A stretch of 35,611 nucleotides of DNA. Source: an uncultured Bacteroidota bacterium (GTDB lineage Bacteria > Bacteroidota > Bacteroidia > Bacteroidales > VadinHA17). This document shows, one piece after another, positions 1 to 8,505 of the stretch. Location: the NCBI GenBank assembly GCA_903844815.1, contig CAIMVD010000154.1:1-35611 (forward strand). The letters run 5' to 3'. Below the pieces are notes generated by a model. It was not told where the DNA came from and did no database searches. It saw only the letters and a list, made by a program, of their open reading frames with translations. Each line of letters opens with the position of its first letter. Positions within the stretch are counted from its first letter, which is position 1. Made by a program: the position numbers and the translations under genes.

Positions 1-5
1 ACATA

Positions 6-167
6 AATATTGAGCCCACTCCGAAAAAGACAATAAATGCAATTGCCACGAAGACACGAAGACGCTAAGTCTCACAAATAGCATATTATTAATAAATTAC
101 CTTGGATCAACTTCGTGCCTTTGCGCCTTCGTGGCAAAAAACGACTTTTCGGAGTAGGTTCAATATT
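6..167. repeat. Nested inverted-repeat element, MITE-like
   Basis: The outer arms are 6-29 and 145-167. They are imperfect reverse complements sharing the core ACTCCGAAAA and the outer AATATTGA, with two substitutions and one gap. Inner arms with TTGCCACGAAG lie at 43-53 and 127-137 and are exact reverse complements. The centre is AT-rich and has no gene. The size (about 162 bp) and the nested symmetry fit a non-autonomous mobile element or an intergenic palindrome. No transposase is visible, and target-site duplication cannot be judged because the window starts five bases upstream. Confidence 0.6.
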
Positions 168-214
168 CAATGTATCAGTTTAAAGCAGTTTTATAAAGCA
201 ATCCGTAAATATTG

Positions 215-445
215 ATGGAAATAGATGATGAAATACTAAAAGAGACAACCTGCTGCGAAAAGGACTTTAGTTGTTTGAAGAATGGAAAACTTGTATTATG
301 TACAGTGGAAAAATGTATAAACGATAAAGTTCACTTCGTCCATTGTCTTGAAAGTAAATATTGCAATTACAGGTTTTCATTTGGAACGGCTTTTATTTGC
401 AGCTGTCCGACGAGAAAAGAAATTTACAGAGTATTCAGGAAATAA
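215..445 (+). CDS. Small cysteine-rich hypothetical protein
   Basis: This 76-residue protein has no signal peptide or membrane segment. It has nine cysteines at residues 13, 14, 20, 29, 34, 44, 50, 62 and 64, plus a conserved-looking tail, CSCPTRKEIY. The ATG at 215 is chosen over the in-frame TTG at 212. I recognise the pattern as resembling small Cys-rich proteins annotated as hypothetical in Bacteroidota genomes, but I know no assigned function. The cysteine spacing would suit metal binding such as Zn or Fe-S, or disulfides if exported; this is inference. It stands alone between a repeat element and the DUF4954 gene. A short hairpin follows the stop. Confidence 0.65.
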   Translation: MEIDDEILKETTCCEKDFSCLKNGKLVLCTVEKCINDKVHFVHCLESKYCNYRFSFGTAFICSCPTRKEIYRVFRK

Positions 446-451
446 ATTTTT

Positions 452-469
452 AAAAGGCTTCTCCTTTTT
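452..469 (+). terminator. Possible intrinsic terminator after the Cys-rich gene
   Basis: The hairpin has arms AAAAGG (452-457) and CCTTTT (463-468) with a five-base loop. It sits six bases after the stop of the small Cys-rich gene and runs into a T-rich stretch. The stem is weak because it holds only two G-C pairs. Confidence 0.4.
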
Positions 470-693
470 ATTTATAAAATATTGACGGGATAATTATAAT
501 TCCAATAATTCAGGCATGAAATTCACTGGCAAAGGGACTCAGAATTAAGTACTTTTACTTTTTGCTATCAAAGAAATTAGTTACTTTTATGATTGCAGTC
601 AGAAAACTGGTAAATGCATAAATTATTTATGCTGATTAACGGCTGATTTTCTGATAGGATCAAATAAAAATCACCTGTAAAATCATTTAGATC

Positions 694-2898
694 ATGGATA
701 GTGTATTGATAGTTCCTCCCGAGAATATTGGCAAGAATTGGATACCGGAAGAGTATCTCCCGAAAGAAAGAGATGAATATTACTTACGGAATACCCAGTC
801 GGATTTTCCGGCATCAGGATGGAGGCACCTTCGTTCCGATGAGGTTGAGCGGCTTGTTAAGAATGATAATACCGCCGATAACTGGGATGAAATATTCGTC
901 ACAGATCAGTTTGATACCAACCAGATAAAAAATACAAGGTTTTTCGGTCTTGTAAGAATCGGCTGTCTCAGGAACATTATTCTTCAGCATCACGATTTAC
1001 GGATTCCTTCGGGAATAACCAACAGCCTTATAATCTCATGCGATATCGGCGACGATGTTGCCATTCATAATGTCCACTACCTTGCTCATTATATAATCGG
1101 AAACAGGTGCATCCTTTTCAACATTCAGGAGATGCATACAACCGACCATGCCAAGTTCGGTAATGGGGTCATTAAGGAGGGAGAGCATGAGAATGTCAGA
1201 ACCTGGGTTGACGTGATGAATGAGACCGGGTGCAGACGGGTACTTCCCTTCGACGGGATGATAACGGCCGATGCCTACCTCTGGGCTAAATATATCGATG
1301 ATTCAGCCTTACAGGAGAATCTGAAAAAGATGACTCAGGAGAGTGTTGATAACCGGAGGGGCTTTTATGGAACTATCGGGACAAATAGCGTCATTAAGAA
1401 CTGTCTCATCCTGAAGGATGTAAAGATTAGCTCCTATTGTTACATAAAGGGAGCGAATAAGCTTAAGAATCTTACAATTAATTCATCGCAGGAAGAACCA
1501 ACCCAGATTGGAGAAGGAGTCGAGCTTGTTAACGGGATCATCGGATATGGCTGTCATATCTTTTACGGATGTAAGGCTGTGAAGTTTATTCTCGGTAACA
1601 ATTCAAATCTGAAATACGGTGCTAGACTTATCAATTCTTTCCTTGGCGACAACTCCACAATATCCTGCTGCGAGGTGCTGAATAATCTTATCTTCCCCTC
1701 GCACGAACAGCATCACAACAACTCGTTTCTTATTGCATCCGTTGTAATGGGGCAGAGTAACATAGCAGCAGGAGCCACTATCGGATCGAACCATAACAGC
1801 CGGGCTAACGACAATGAAATCCAGGCGGGCAGGGGATTCTGGCCGGGATTATGCACCAGCGTAAAACATTCCTGCCGTTTCGCATCTTTTGTCCTCCTCT
1901 CCAAGGCCGATTACCCTGCAGAACTTGATATCCCGCTGCCATTTTCACTTATAAATAATAATGTCTCGCACGATCGTCTCGAAGTGATGCCTGCTTACTG
2001 GTGGCTCTACAATATGTTTGCCCTGGCCCGCAATTCATGGAAATTCCAGAACCGCGATAAACGGGTTCACAAGATTCAGAATATTGAATTCGACCCCTTT
2101 GCACCTGATACAGCAGAGGAGATCATAACCGCCCGGCGGCTTCTTGAAATATGGACTGCCAAGGCAAGTTTACGCAAGAACGGGATCGACCCCGGATTAA
2201 TGAGTGACGATCAACTGTGTGTCACGGGCAAAGAACTGTTTTCAGGCAACGGTCAGGAGATAAAAGATCTGGAAGTCCTGGGCGAAAATATGGAAAACAC
2301 CAAAAGAAAGGTTTTGATCCTCAAACCTTATGCAGCATATAAAGCTTATGGTGATATGCTGCATTATTATTCAGTCAGGAATCTGATGGCATTCATGAAA
2401 TCAGACGATAAAATTTCGCTTACTGAAATGCACTCAAGCCTGAAAGGGCAAAAGCAAAGGAATTGGGTCAACCTGGGTGGACAGCTTATGCAGAGCGATG
2501 ATCTGGATCTTCTCCGGTCCGACATAGGTTCTGGAAGGCTGAATAACTGGAATGAGGTCCACAAAAGATACGATGAGCTCTGGGTAAAGTATAATCTTGA
2601 TAAACAGAAGCATTCATACGCAACCTTATGCGAGTTAACCGGCAGGCCTGAACTTACAAAGGACGATTGGGTAGCAGCACTTAACAAGGCAGCCTCGATT
2701 CAGGATTTTGTTTCCGCACAGGTTTTCAATTCCAGGAAAAAGGACTTTGACAATCCGTTCCGTCAGACCACCTTCAGAAATCCAGAGGAGATGACCGCTG
2801 CCCTTGGTTCTCTTGATAGTAATAGTTTTATTGTTCAGGTCAGGAAGGAAACGGAGGATTTTAAAAAGCTGACTGAAGAATTAAAGGGCAGGAGTTAA
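694..2898 (+). CDS. DUF4954 family protein, predicted left-handed beta-helix
   Basis: This 734-residue protein has no signal peptide. The N-terminal part (about residues 40-90, with an SDEVERL segment, then NWDEIFVTDQFD and FFGLVRIG) matches the DUF4954 family as I remember it from Bacteroidales. Residues about 100-370 hold many short turns typical of hexapeptide or left-handed beta-helix folds, for example IGDDVAIHNV, IGNRCILFN, IGEGVELVNG and LGDNSTISC. Such folds occur in sugar nucleotidyl- and acyltransferases, so a cytoplasmic transferase-like role is plausible, but no activity is known to me. The C-terminal 300 residues are mostly helical. There is no Shine-Dalgarno sequence before the ATG, as usual for this phylum. 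It appears monocistronic and faces a convergent gene 62 bases beyond its stop. Confidence 0.85.
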   Translation: MDSVLIVPPENIGKNWIPEEYLPKERDEYYLRNTQSDFPASGWRHLRSDEVERLVKNDNTADNWDEIFVTDQFDTNQIKNTRFFGLVRIGCLRNIILQHHDLRIPSGITNSLIISCDIGDDVAIHNVHYLAHYIIGNRCILFNIQEMHTTDHAKFGNGVIKEGEHENVRTWVDVMNETGCRRVLPFDGMITADAYLWAKYIDDSALQENLKKMTQESVDNRRGFYGTIGTNSVIKNCLILKDVKISSYCYIKGANKLKNLTINSSQEEPTQIGEGVELVNGIIGYGCHIFYGCKAVKFILGNNSNLKYGARLINSFLGDNSTISCCEVLNNLIFPSHEQHHNNSFLIASVVMGQSNIAAGATIGSNHNSRANDNEIQAGRGFWPGLCTSVKHSCRFASFVLLSKADYPAELDIPLPFSLINNNVSHDRLEVMPAYWWLYNMFALARNSWKFQNRDKRVHKIQNIEFDPFAPDTAEEIITARRLLEIWTAKASLRKNGIDPGLMSDDQLCVTGKELFSGNGQEIKDLEVLGENMENTKRKVLILKPYAAYKAYGDMLHYYSVRNLMAFMKSDDKISLTEMHSSLKGQKQRNWVNLGGQLMQSDDLDLLRSDIGSGRLNNWNEVHKRYDELWVKYNLDKQKHSYATLCELTGRPELTKDDWVAALNKAASIQDFVSAQVFNSRKKDFDNPFRQTTFRNPEEMTAALGSLDSNSFIVQVRKETEDFKKLTEELKGRS

Positions 2899-2960
2899 GT
2901 CCTTTAACCACTTTTTGCCATCAGGATTCTCATAATTTGAACAGAATATTATAAGATTCA

Positions 2961-4100
2961 TTATTGCTTTCTTTTCATTGGTTCCCAGTGAAGGTTTGAG
3001 TTTTCGTTGGGATTGAAGCTAGGGCTGTCGACGAGGATGTATTCGCCATTATTATTGCACCACGCATTGTTGAATCCGCTGGGCAATTCTACTTCCCTGC
3101 CTTCATGGGGATCGAAATACCTGTCGATTCCCAGGGTATTGTCACTGAACTTTTCAGAGACCCTGTCGTAAACATCTCCATTTGCCTTGAACTGCTGCAT
3201 TTTTTCGTCGCTTATCTGGTCGCTCATCCGGCTCAGCATCCTGCTGAATTCTCCTATACTCTCGATACGCGTTATCTGTTGCCGCGCCATGTATTCTATC
3301 ACGTTGCTGTATTTCGCGTACCAAAGTGGATTTACTCTGAATGAGGATGTCAGTGCCTGAAAGATCTTAGTGCTGTTTTCAAGTTTCCCCTCAGGGCCCC
3401 TGAAAGAGAAAATATAATCAATGTACCATATTGTATTGAAAGTGGTGCCATACATGCCTTTTACCGGGAATGAGAATTGTTCGACAACAGCATAGAATTC
3501 TTCTTCGAGCGGGACGCCGTTAAGGTCGTATCGTATACGTAATTTGGCCCCGGTGGCTCCTGAGCTCCCGAAGCCCTGGGCTTGTTTTCCCGCCCCGAGC
3601 GCAAGGGGGAGTTCAGGTACATTTTCATCTTTAAGGATTTTGAAGCCCGGCAAACCCCTCCGCTGTTCAGGCATAATTATATCCCGAAGCGCTTTTTGTG
3701 CCGTTATCGTCCTTTTTACCGTACTTCCGAAATACTTACTTCCCGGAGGGAACATTCCCAACAATTGGAGATTGGTAGTCCAGAAATAGCAGTGACTGGG
3801 GAAGACCTCAAACTGATCGGGGCTTTTTAAGTCAGAAACCCTGAAAGCGGTTACCGATGGCATGGCAGGATTGTCGAGGATCCATGTTATTCCTCCATCA
3901 AAGTTCCAGTCCGCCGGCATAAGAAAGCTAAAAGCTTCAAGCCCTGTACCCTGCTGGTCAATATAGGAGAAGTTTTTGAAGCGGAGTATCCCTTTACTGT
4001 TCTGACTTACCGGTGAAGGTTGTTGTCCAAAAGCAGGAGTAAGGATGAATAATAGCAGGACCAGAAAGTTAACCCGGAAAGTGGTATGAAATGTTTTCAT
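2961..4100 (-). CDS. Secreted protein of unknown function
   Basis: This 379-residue protein begins with a clear signal peptide: a basic start, a hydrophobic run at residues about 11-24, and a likely cut after AFG near residue 25. The mature part has an N-terminal section with PADWNFDGGITW and FEVFPSHCYFW, followed by a helical C-terminal half containing MSRMSDQISDEKMQQF. I do not recognise a domain. Export to the periplasm or cell surface is supported, but the function is not. The gene is divergent from the small membrane protein at 4145 with only 44 bases between the start codons, so the two promoters must be closely packed or overlapping. Confidence 0.8.
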   Translation of the reverse strand: MKTFHTTFRVNFLVLLLFILTPAFGQQPSPVSQNSKGILRFKNFSYIDQQGTGLEAFSFLMPADWNFDGGITWILDNPAMPSVTAFRVSDLKSPDQFEVFPSHCYFWTTNLQLLGMFPPGSKYFGSTVKRTITAQKALRDIIMPEQRRGLPGFKILKDENVPELPLALGAGKQAQGFGSSGATGAKLRIRYDLNGVPLEEEFYAVVEQFSFPVKGMYGTTFNTIWYIDYIFSFRGPEGKLENSTKIFQALTSSFRVNPLWYAKYSNVIEYMARQQITRIESIGEFSRMLSRMSDQISDEKMQQFKANGDVYDRVSEKFSDNTLGIDRYFDPHEGREVELPSGFNNAWCNNNGEYILVDSPSFNPNENSNLHWEPMKRKQ

Positions 4101-4144
4101 TTTTATCTAAATTGCTAATTATAAAAAAATAAAAATCAGAGGTC

Positions 4145-4495
4145 ATGGGACGCAAATTACTATACTGGATACCGAGGATTTTTACTATTCTGGCAATCAT
4201 CTTCATGCTGATGTTTTCGCTCGATTCCTTCGGGGGAGATGCTTCAGTATTAAAAAAGATCCTTGGTTTTTTCATTCATAATATCCCGGTACTTGTGTTA
4301 TGTGCAATCCTTGTGGTTGCCTGGAAGAATGAACTCTTGGGCGGATTATTGTTTATTGTTGCTTTCATTGCAGGAACAATTCTCTTCAGGTCTTTTTCCG
4401 GAAATCCCGGATCTCTTGTAGTTATTGTTCCCTTTCTTATTACAGGGTTATTGTTCATTCTTCACCATTTTTTGTATGGGAGGAAAAACGTTTAG
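4145..4495 (+). CDS. Small four-helix membrane protein, unknown function
   Basis: This 116-residue protein is almost wholly hydrophobic, with four likely membrane helices at residues about 8-27, 40-62, 65-84 and 90-110. The opening RKLLYWIPRIFTILAIIFMLMFSLDSFG looks like a small family of uncharacterised membrane proteins common in Bacteroidota (possibly DUF7670-like; I cannot confirm that name from sequence alone). There are no catalytic motifs. Its stop codon overlaps the stop of the convergent kinase gene (bases 4492-4495). It is divergent from the secreted unknown protein on its other side. Confidence 0.7.
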   Translation: MGRKLLYWIPRIFTILAIIFMLMFSLDSFGGDASVLKKILGFFIHNIPVLVLCAILVVAWKNELLGGLLFIVAFIAGTILFRSFSGNPGSLVVIVPFLITGLLFILHHFLYGRKNV

Positions 4496-4875
4496 CAAGA
4501 AAGAAACCTTAATATTCCGGGTATAAAAATAATACCTCCTGCGATCAACGAAATCAGGGCAGCTATAAGGACTGCTGCCGCGGCATAATCCTTTGCCTTC
4601 CTGATTCCTTCATCAAACTCCGGCCTTACAGAATCAGACATGGCTTCAATAGAGCTATTAAGAAGTTCGGCCATGAAAACCATACCTATTACTATAACGA
4701 TAACAGTCCATTCCAGAGTGCTGATATTCAGGATTATTGCAGCAATAATTGCAGTAACTGCTGCAAAAAAATGGATCCTTGAATTATGTTCATTCCTTAT
4801 CAGCGATGCAAGTCCCTTAAAAGCATATCTGAAACTTCGAAGCCTCGATTTGAGAGAAAAATGATTACCGTTCAT
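4492..4875 (-). CDS. dgkA: Diacylglycerol kinase / undecaprenol kinase (DgkA family)
   Basis: This 127-residue integral membrane protein has the DgkA layout: a basic N-terminus with SFRYAFKGL, two helices at residues about 33-48 and 54-74, and a C-terminal helix at about 95-120. The signature ELLNSSIEAMSD near residues 70-81 corresponds to the family motif E-x-x-N-[ST]-[AS]-I-E, which supplies the metal- and ATP-binding glutamates. The family phosphorylates diacylglycerol or undecaprenol at the inner membrane for lipid recycling. In Bacteroidota either substrate is possible. It overlaps by four bases, stop to stop, with the convergent membrane-protein gene. A 94-base gap separates it from the peptidase gene upstream, so shared transcription with that gene is possible. 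Confidence 0.93.
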   Translation of the reverse strand: MNGNHFSLKSRLRSFRYAFKGLASLIRNEHNSRIHFFAAVTAIIAAIILNISTLEWTVIVIVIGMVFMAELLNSSIEAMSDSVRPEFDEGIRKAKDYAAAAVLIAALISLIAGGIIFIPGILRFLSC

Positions 4876-4969
4876 TAATCAGTTGACTTAATTTGAAATA
4901 CCGGAGGTCCGGATTCTTCTTTAGCAAAGATAGCGATCCGGACTCAGTAATATTGATTTATAAATGGAA

Positions 4970-5869
4970 CTATGCCTTGAAGTTACCTGTATCGATCCAT
5001 TCGTTTTTCAGAAGCGACCACCAGTCGATTGCCAGTCCGTTCTTAACATAGTCGTACGGAAGCCATCCATAGCCTTTGTCGCCCCAGCCTGTTCCCCATG
5101 AGTTGCGAATAAGCAAAGCCCCGGGGGATGCGTTTTTAATTACCATCTTGTCATCGTAGCCTGCAGCTACAATTGCATGGCCTCCGACAATCTGTTCGCC
5201 CGCTTTTGGATAAGGAATTTTACCGGTAATGGCAGCCTCATCAATGGAGCTGTAAACAGTGAATCCGAACATTGATGGCAAACCGCCCGACAGATTGGTT
5301 TTGATCTGGTTAAGAAGGTCGTCTTTTGAAGTGCCGGGCGGATCAAGCCTGTAATATGTCATTGACTGATAGTTCTGGGCGAAGGCATAACAGAATGCGG
5401 TGGGCTCCTTGTCAAAATCTGCTTCCTTGTAGGGCCAGTACTCTTCAGGAGGAACACCAAAAAGTACCAGGGCGCCCATGGTGCTTCTAAGATATGCCCC
5501 GTTGTCGCCGGTCTGCCGCATCAGATTTCGGGTTGCCTTGTAAAGAAATAGTCGCGAGGCATCAATGTGTTTCTGGAAGGCTCTTCTTTCGAAATATTCT
5601 ACGAGTCCTACCCCGGCATTAGCTGTGCATGAGCCCAACTGTCCCTGGTTCTCAATTGGCGAAAACCACTCAAGGAGGCTCACGGCAGCGGGCAAATCAA
5701 CCTTAGCCTTCTTTTCAGGCATGGTTTTACTGAGCATCATTTTAATTGAATCTTTCTGTCCCATCCTCAATAATTTATCGGGAACCTTGTCGAAGTTAAC
5801 GGTATGGTCCCTGAAATCGGGATAGTCGGGCATCCAGCCCATTCCCGGTTTGCCATAAAATTCACTCAT
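4970..5869 (-). CDS. Papain-family (C1) cysteine peptidase, cytoplasmic
   Basis: This 299-residue protein has the full C1 catalytic set: oxyanion-hole Gln75 in ENQGQLGSC, nucleophile Cys81, His231 in VGGHAIVAAGYDD and Asn256 in IRNSWGTGWGDKGYG. The first 60 residues (GWMPDYPDFRDHTV) match the short N-terminal section seen in bacterial C1 peptidases. No signal peptide is present, so it probably acts in the cytoplasm unless it leaves by another route. The start is unusually well marked for this phylum: a perfect AGGAGG lies five bases before the ATG. About 95 bases upstream is a good Bacteroidetes-type promoter. Substrate and biological role are unknown. Confidence 0.9.
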   Translation of the reverse strand: MSEFYGKPGMGWMPDYPDFRDHTVNFDKVPDKLLRMGQKDSIKMMLSKTMPEKKAKVDLPAAVSLLEWFSPIENQGQLGSCTANAGVGLVEYFERRAFQKHIDASRLFLYKATRNLMRQTGDNGAYLRSTMGALVLFGVPPEEYWPYKEADFDKEPTAFCYAFAQNYQSMTYYRLDPPGTSKDDLLNQIKTNLSGGLPSMFGFTVYSSIDEAAITGKIPYPKAGEQIVGGHAIVAAGYDDKMVIKNASPGALLIRNSWGTGWGDKGYGWLPYDYVKNGLAIDWWSLLKNEWIDTGNFKA

Positions 5870-5874
5870 AATTA

Positions 5875-5880
5875 CCTCCT
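5875..5880 (-). promoter_or_regulatory. Strong Shine-Dalgarno site of the C1 peptidase gene
   Basis: AGGAGG on the minus strand ends five bases before the ATG at 5869. Most other genes in the window show nothing similar, and Bacteroidota genes generally lack such sites, so it stands out and fixes this start. Confidence 0.7.
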
Positions 5881-5963
5881 TTTTATTGTTTAGATAAAAT
5901 AGTTAATTGATTTGATCCATCTTTAGATAAGAAACTTAGCAAACTAAACTGCTTTCCTGAAAA

Positions 5964-5995
5964 TAAAGATACAAAAGACCATAAAGCGAGTCAAA
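5964..5995 (-). promoter_or_regulatory. Bacteroidetes-type promoter of the C1 peptidase gene
   Basis: On the minus strand a TTTG (5992-5995) is followed after exactly 20 bases by TATCTTTA (5964-5971). This matches seven of eight positions of the known TTTG-N19-21-TAnnTTTG consensus. A 16-base dyad, GTCAAA-TTAT-TTTGAC (5990-6005), covers the -33 element and could be an operator. The predicted leader is about 90 bases. Confidence 0.55.
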
Positions 5996-6080
5996 TTATT
6001 TTGACGGGCAAATTTTTTTTCGAACGAAGATGCAGAGGCGAGAAGATGAAATATTAAAATTAGCAGGGCAGGAGTAAAAA

Positions 6081-7076
6081 TCAGGGCCTGACAATTTCGC
6101 CAAGGAACCTGTCGGTCTCTTTCTCAACGCTTTGCCAGTCTTTCGACCTGATATAGGAGGAAATTATATGGGCACCTGTTTCAGGGAAGGCCATCTTTTC
6201 CTTCATTGAGGCCGGAGTCCCCAGTTCATCAAACATCTTTAGCATTGCCGGGACTGACACGGTCTTGTCCTGTTCTTCCTCATTTTTATAATAATAAGCC
6301 AGGAAAACCGGACATTTCACCTCGGAAAATGTTCCTGGCGACATAGTATAGCTTATAAGGTTCTGAAGGGAGACAATGGCCTCAGTCCTGTAAATAAGCG
6401 ACCAGTAATTTGAATGTTCCTTACTGTCGGATGGATTTCTCTGAACGTCTCCGCCTGTTACCTTACGGGCAATCTGAAGTCCCCAGGGTTTATTTAATAT
6501 GCCTGCTGTTTTATTGTAAAGTTTCACGCAGGGAGAATAAAGGACAATTGCCTTTATTTCAGGATGCCTTGAAGCAAGGAAGAGGGTCAGGGCTCCACCA
6601 GCTGAAGTTCCGATAACAACAACCTCATCTCCGAGCTTTTCGGCTATCTGAAGAGCCCTTTCGGCTGAGGCCTCATAATTGTCGGCATTAAGCCATATCA
6701 TGGTGCTGTCGCCACGATCGATGCCATGCTCGTCAAGACGGGCAAGGTACAGATTGGCATTATATTTTTTGGCAATATCGGTATGAACGGGAGCTCCTTC
6801 AGCCTGACTCGCGGAAAAGCCGTGGAGGTAAAGAAAGGCTATTTTGGTCTTTTCTTTCCTTGAGGTATCCGCCCAGACTATCCTGGCCTGGTTGTCGGGT
6901 TTAAGACCTCTTACCAGTTTTTCACCTTGATTAATTACGTTTTCAAGTTCCGTCAGCGATGAAGGAAGTCCGTAATCGATTATAGTGAAGGAAGGTTTCG
7001 GAGGCCTGGGTCCCAGGAAGTATGAGAAAAAAAGGACGATAACAATTCCCAGAAACCACTTTGCCGTTTTCTTCAT
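6081..7076 (-). CDS. Membrane-anchored alpha/beta-hydrolase
   Basis: This 331-residue protein has one N-terminal hydrophobic helix (residues about 5-21) acting as a signal anchor. The rest is an alpha/beta-hydrolase fold with the oxyanion segment LHGFSAS (84-90), nucleophile elbow GTSAG with Ser158, a likely acid near Asp270 and His303 in ETGAHII. This is the Ser-Asp-His set of serine esterases and lipases. The fold is clear but the substrate is not. An envelope-located carboxylesterase or lipase is the most that can be said. It lies alone between the peptidase promoter region and the TPR gene, about 100 bases from the latter. Confidence 0.85.
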   Translation of the reverse strand: MKKTAKWFLGIVIVLFFSYFLGPRPPKPSFTIIDYGLPSSLTELENVINQGEKLVRGLKPDNQARIVWADTSRKEKTKIAFLYLHGFSASQAEGAPVHTDIAKKYNANLYLARLDEHGIDRGDSTMIWLNADNYEASAERALQIAEKLGDEVVVIGTSAGGALTLFLASRHPEIKAIVLYSPCVKLYNKTAGILNKPWGLQIARKVTGGDVQRNPSDSKEHSNYWSLIYRTEAIVSLQNLISYTMSPGTFSEVKCPVFLAYYYKNEEEQDKTVSVPAMLKMFDELGTPASMKEKMAFPETGAHIISSYIRSKDWQSVEKETDRFLGEIVRP

Positions 7077-7176
7077 AGCATGATTATTTTATTTCTTAAA
7101 AATAATAAAATTCACGACACAAAAACAGTGCTTCCAATAGTTGATTTTCAGAACTATATTAAACCTGGATTGATCC

Positions 7177-8487
7177 TCATTTTGGTTTAGTCTGAGGAGG
7201 TTTTGCGGATGCCTTTTTTTGTTCCTCCTTCAGAAATACTACCCTCTTGCTTATCGATTCAATATAATCGGACTTAAAATTCATTTTAGCCGTCTTAAGT
7301 TTTTCGAGAAAGATGTTGTAATAATAGATTGCGTTTTTGGGATCCTTCAGTTTTTCGTCATATAGATTTGCAATGATCATATACAAGCTTATATCGGGTG
7401 AAGTTTTGAGTGCACTCAGATAGGTTTCAATTGCCTCTTTATACAATCCACCCTTTTTCTGGCTCTCAGCAAGCATTACCGAGGCTATCGAGGTCTGCTG
7501 CACTGCAGGAGCAAGAATTTTCATTGTTCGTTTGTAGTAATAGATACTGTTTTTGGTATCATTGAGTTCATTATAATTACGCCCCAGGTAATTCGTAGTT
7601 TCATAATCGTTTGAATCCTTATTATAGGCTTTAAGAAGATAAACGACGGCCTCTTTTGGCTGAAGGTTATTTGTATATCCTATTCCGGCTCTTTTAAGGT
7701 AAAGGGTTGCTGAATCGCCGGAACTTAAAACTTTAAGGTAGTCGTTTAGCGCTCTTTTGTTATAGTTGATTAAATAGTGCAGACCGCCTCTTCTCACATA
7801 GAGATCCATATCCTCGGGATCTGTTTCCATTGCCCTGGTCAGCAATTTAATTGCCGTGTCGGCCCGGTAAGTGGAGGCATATAGATATGAGAGATTCTTT
7901 AATGCATTTGTATTTTCAGGGTTGATTGCAAGCGACTTGTTATATAAATCTATTGCAGTTTCGAATTCACCTTTCCTCAGGAAGGCAAAACCCGACTTGT
8001 CGAGAAATACATAATTAGTTGTATCCTGGGTATAAAACCTGGAGTATATTTTTATGGATTCATCATATTTCCCTTCCTGCATGTAAATACCAGTCAGATA
8101 GAAAGCATAGGTCCAGTTCAAGGTGTCGCTTGTACAGAGCGCTTCGAGTAAAGGTTTTGCCTTCTGTGATTTTCCCTTGCCTGAATATGCCCGTGCCAGC
8201 ATGAAATTATACCTGCTGTTCCCGGGCTCAATAGATGCCGCCTTTGAAAAACAATCAAATGACTTGTCATCCGACAGGAGGTTTTGATAAGCCAGACCCA
8301 TTTTATACCAACCTTCAGCATTTAAGCTGTCAGCGGTAATTATAACCCGGCATGTGTCAACTACCTTTTGGTAATCGCCGCGTACCAGCAGAAGGTCAAT
8401 AGCGGAATTCTCCTCACGTTTCTGGGCCGGGGCGACCTGAGTCATAAACAGAACAAGGACAACGAGTGTTGAGATGCTTTTTTTCAT
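7177..8487 (-). CDS. Secreted TPR-repeat protein
   Basis: This 436-residue protein has a signal peptide (residues 1 to about 22, MKKSISTLVVLVLFMTQ then APAQ) and a long run of tetratricopeptide repeats. Clear units include GWYKMGLAYQNLLSDDKSF, AFAFLRKGEFETAIDLY, NALKNLSYLYASTYRADTA and NLYDEKLKDPKNAIYYY. TPR arrays bind other proteins; here the array would lie in the periplasm, perhaps in envelope assembly. The C-terminus is lysine- and proline-rich. I chose the ATG at 8487. The frame stays open to a GTG at 8541, but those 18 extra codons fall in an intergenic repeat and would spoil the signal peptide. Confidence 0.88.
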   Translation of the reverse strand: MKKSISTLVVLVLFMTQVAPAQKREENSAIDLLLVRGDYQKVVDTCRVIITADSLNAEGWYKMGLAYQNLLSDDKSFDCFSKAASIEPGNSRYNFMLARAYSGKGKSQKAKPLLEALCTSDTLNWTYAFYLTGIYMQEGKYDESIKIYSRFYTQDTTNYVFLDKSGFAFLRKGEFETAIDLYNKSLAINPENTNALKNLSYLYASTYRADTAIKLLTRAMETDPEDMDLYVRRGGLHYLINYNKRALNDYLKVLSSGDSATLYLKRAGIGYTNNLQPKEAVVYLLKAYNKDSNDYETTNYLGRNYNELNDTKNSIYYYKRTMKILAPAVQQTSIASVMLAESQKKGGLYKEAIETYLSALKTSPDISLYMIIANLYDEKLKDPKNAIYYYNIFLEKLKTAKMNFKSDYIESISKRVVFLKEEQKKASAKPPQTKPK

Positions 8488-8505
8488 GGAGTTTAACTTT
8501 TTTTT

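Noticed and set aside
560-600. Promoter for the DUF4954 gene (TTTG followed by TACTTTTA)
   Set aside because: The spacing is 17 bases instead of 19-21 and the -7 word is a poor match.
7160-7190. Nested small dyad at the end of the TPR gene as a terminator
   Set aside because: The stems are four to five pairs and no T-run follows on the coding strand.
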